NCBI GenBank assembly: GCA_005879255.1
Contig: VBKY01000255.1
Span: 1 to 13,946, forward strand
Source of the DNA: Deltaproteobacteria bacterium
Lineage (GTDB): Bacteria; Desulfobacterota_B; Binatia; UBA9968
Direction of reading: 5' to 3'
Length of the DNA stretch: 13,946 nt
How positions within the stretch are numbered: position 1 is the stretch's first letter; the number at the start of each line of letters is the position of its first letter. Shown here piece after piece: positions 12,993 through 13,946 of the stretch. The notes beneath the pieces are model-generated. The model made no database searches, had not been told where the DNA came from, and saw only the letters and a list, made by a program, of their open reading frames with translations. A program made the translations under genes and the position numbers.

Positions 12993-13946
12993 TTATTTTC
13001 TGACGACGTACCAATTGTTCTGTATGTCATGATCGAGCTCGTGCTTTTCGACCGAGCTGAAACCCGCCTTAGCGAGGTACTCGCGCGTTTTCTCTTCTCC
13101 CCACATCGCTCCCAGTCCTTCTCCACCCTGCGCCAACGACACCGTCATGCAGTGCATGCATGACACTGTGTAGAGAAGCGGTCCAAGGGGATGATCCAAA
13201 TTTTTATGAATCTGGCTCGATCCCTTGATGTCCTGCATGAGGTAAATGCCGTCGCGCCGCAGGGTGCGATGAATACCCTTGAGCACATTCAGCGGTCTGG
13301 CCTGGTCATGGACGGCGTCGAAGGTCGTGACCAGATCGTACGCTTCTATCTCGGCGGTTTGGTCGAAACCGCTCAAGTCGGCGACGATGAATTCGACGTT
13401 ACGCAGCTTGATGGCGGAGGCTTCCTGCCATGCGGATAAAATCGCTTCGCTCGACAAATCCATACCGGTAAAGCGGCTTTTGGGATACAGCTCGGCGAGG
13501 CGATTCATGATCCGCCCACGACCGCAGCCGACGTCGAGCATTTGAATGCCGGCGGTGAACCTTTCCGCTAGCCCGGGCACCAGCGTCACAATATGGGATT
13601 CGAGCGATGAAAGCACGGACTGGGCGCTGTCCTCGGCCATCACCTCATGAAAACGCGGGAATTTCGCGTAGGGTACGCCGCCGCCTTTTTTGAAGCATTC
13701 GACGATCTCGTCTTCGACGCCACCCAATAAACTGATGTATTGGGTGAATACGCCGATATTGTCGGCGCCCGCCGAGCGCGTAATATACGCCGCGTGCTCG
13801 GGCGGCAGTGAGAAACGATCCGTTGCGGGATCGCATTCGATGACGCGGCCGGCAACCATCGCGCCCAGCCATTCGCGGACGTAACGCTCGTTGAGAGCGG
13901 CGCGGTCAGCGATCTCTGCACAAGTAGAGGGCGGCAGAGTTCGCAT
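12993..13946 (-). CDS. Class I SAM-dependent methyltransferase with N-terminal winged-helix domain, N-terminus outside window
   Basis: The frame is open through the right edge; 317 codons are visible. The ATG at the very edge is probably internal, since relatives carry about 40 more residues before the LPPSTCAEIADRAALNERYV region. Residues 5-60 form a winged-helix-like segment (NERYVREWLGAMVAG, then LPPEHAAYITR). The methyltransferase core has motif I LDVGCGRGR (137-145), acidic loop FTGMDLSSEA (159-168), ADLSGF (189-194) and FDAVHDQARP (209-218). The C-terminus keeps the subfamily stretches HPLGPLLYTVSCMHCMTVSL (252-271) and MWGEEKTREYLAKAGF, ending HDIQNNWYVVRK. Similar proteins are annotated as methyltransferase domain-containing or, loosely, rRNA methyltransferases; the acceptor is unknown. 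The stop is TAA at 12993-12995, convergent with the SDR gene. Confidence 0.9.
   Translation of the reverse strand: MRTLPPSTCAEIADRAALNERYVREWLGAMVAGRVIECDPATDRFSLPPEHAAYITRSAGADNIGVFTQYISLLGGVEDEIVECFKKGGGVPYAKFPRFHEVMAEDSAQSVLSSLESHIVTLVPGLAERFTAGIQMLDVGCGRGRIMNRLAELYPKSRFTGMDLSSEAILSAWQEASAIKLRNVEFIVADLSGFDQTAEIEAYDLVTTFDAVHDQARPLNVLKGIHRTLRRDGIYLMQDIKGSSQIHKNLDHPLGPLLYTVSCMHCMTVSLAQGGEGLGAMWGEEKTREYLAKAGFSSVEKHELDHDIQNNWYVVRK

Overview
The window is a transport-rich stretch of a bacterial chromosome, moderately GC-rich by eye, probably from an uncultured soil or groundwater lineage. Several secreted solute-binding proteins (NMT1/THI5-like, Bug/TctC-like, family-1 type) sit without matching permeases, and intergenic regions carry many small palindromic repeats. 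This recalls genomes labelled Tectomicrobia, Rokubacteria, Binatia or other 'deltaproteobacterial' bins. That placement is an impression from gene content; no rRNA, tRNA or marker gene is present. No CRISPR array, transposase or phage gene was seen.

Minus strand, right to left from 10494: an NAD-dependent epimerase/dehydratase (9523-10494); a Bug/TctC-like binding protein (8334-9401); two tandem paralogous family-1 binding proteins (7289-8302 and 6217-7239); a decayed C-terminal scrap of a third paralog (6037-6145); a fused two-domain ABC permease (4263-5993); its ATPase (3050-4153, GTG start); an NMT1-type binding protein (1722-2720); a frameshifted MobA/MocA-like nucleotidyltransferase (964-1540); and a '4,5-dihydroxyphthalate decarboxylase'-like protein that runs off the left edge (1-900).

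Plus strand: a second NMT1-type binding protein (10728-11717) and a classical short-chain dehydrogenase (12069-12899). A SAM-dependent methyltransferase on the minus strand (12993-13946) runs off the right edge.

The only complete transporter is the twin binding proteins, permease and ATPase, a layout like FbpABC or 2-aminoethylphosphonate importers. The spacing from 9401 down to 7239 (31 and 49 nt) fits one operon led by the Bug protein. The permease and ATPase follow after gaps of 223 and 109 nt and may share the transcript. The NMT1 proteins have no permease here and must use partners elsewhere or act as sensors.

Nearly every gap between operons holds repeats: heptamers, octamers, a composite palindrome, three hairpins with compensating stem changes, and a GATCGAGGAT-type family flanking the plus-strand NMT1 gene. 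The features most worth a second look are the conserved Cys/His cluster in the twin binding proteins, the third-copy relic, the frameshift in the nucleotidyltransferase, and the covarying hairpins. I found no convincing new defence or mobile system.
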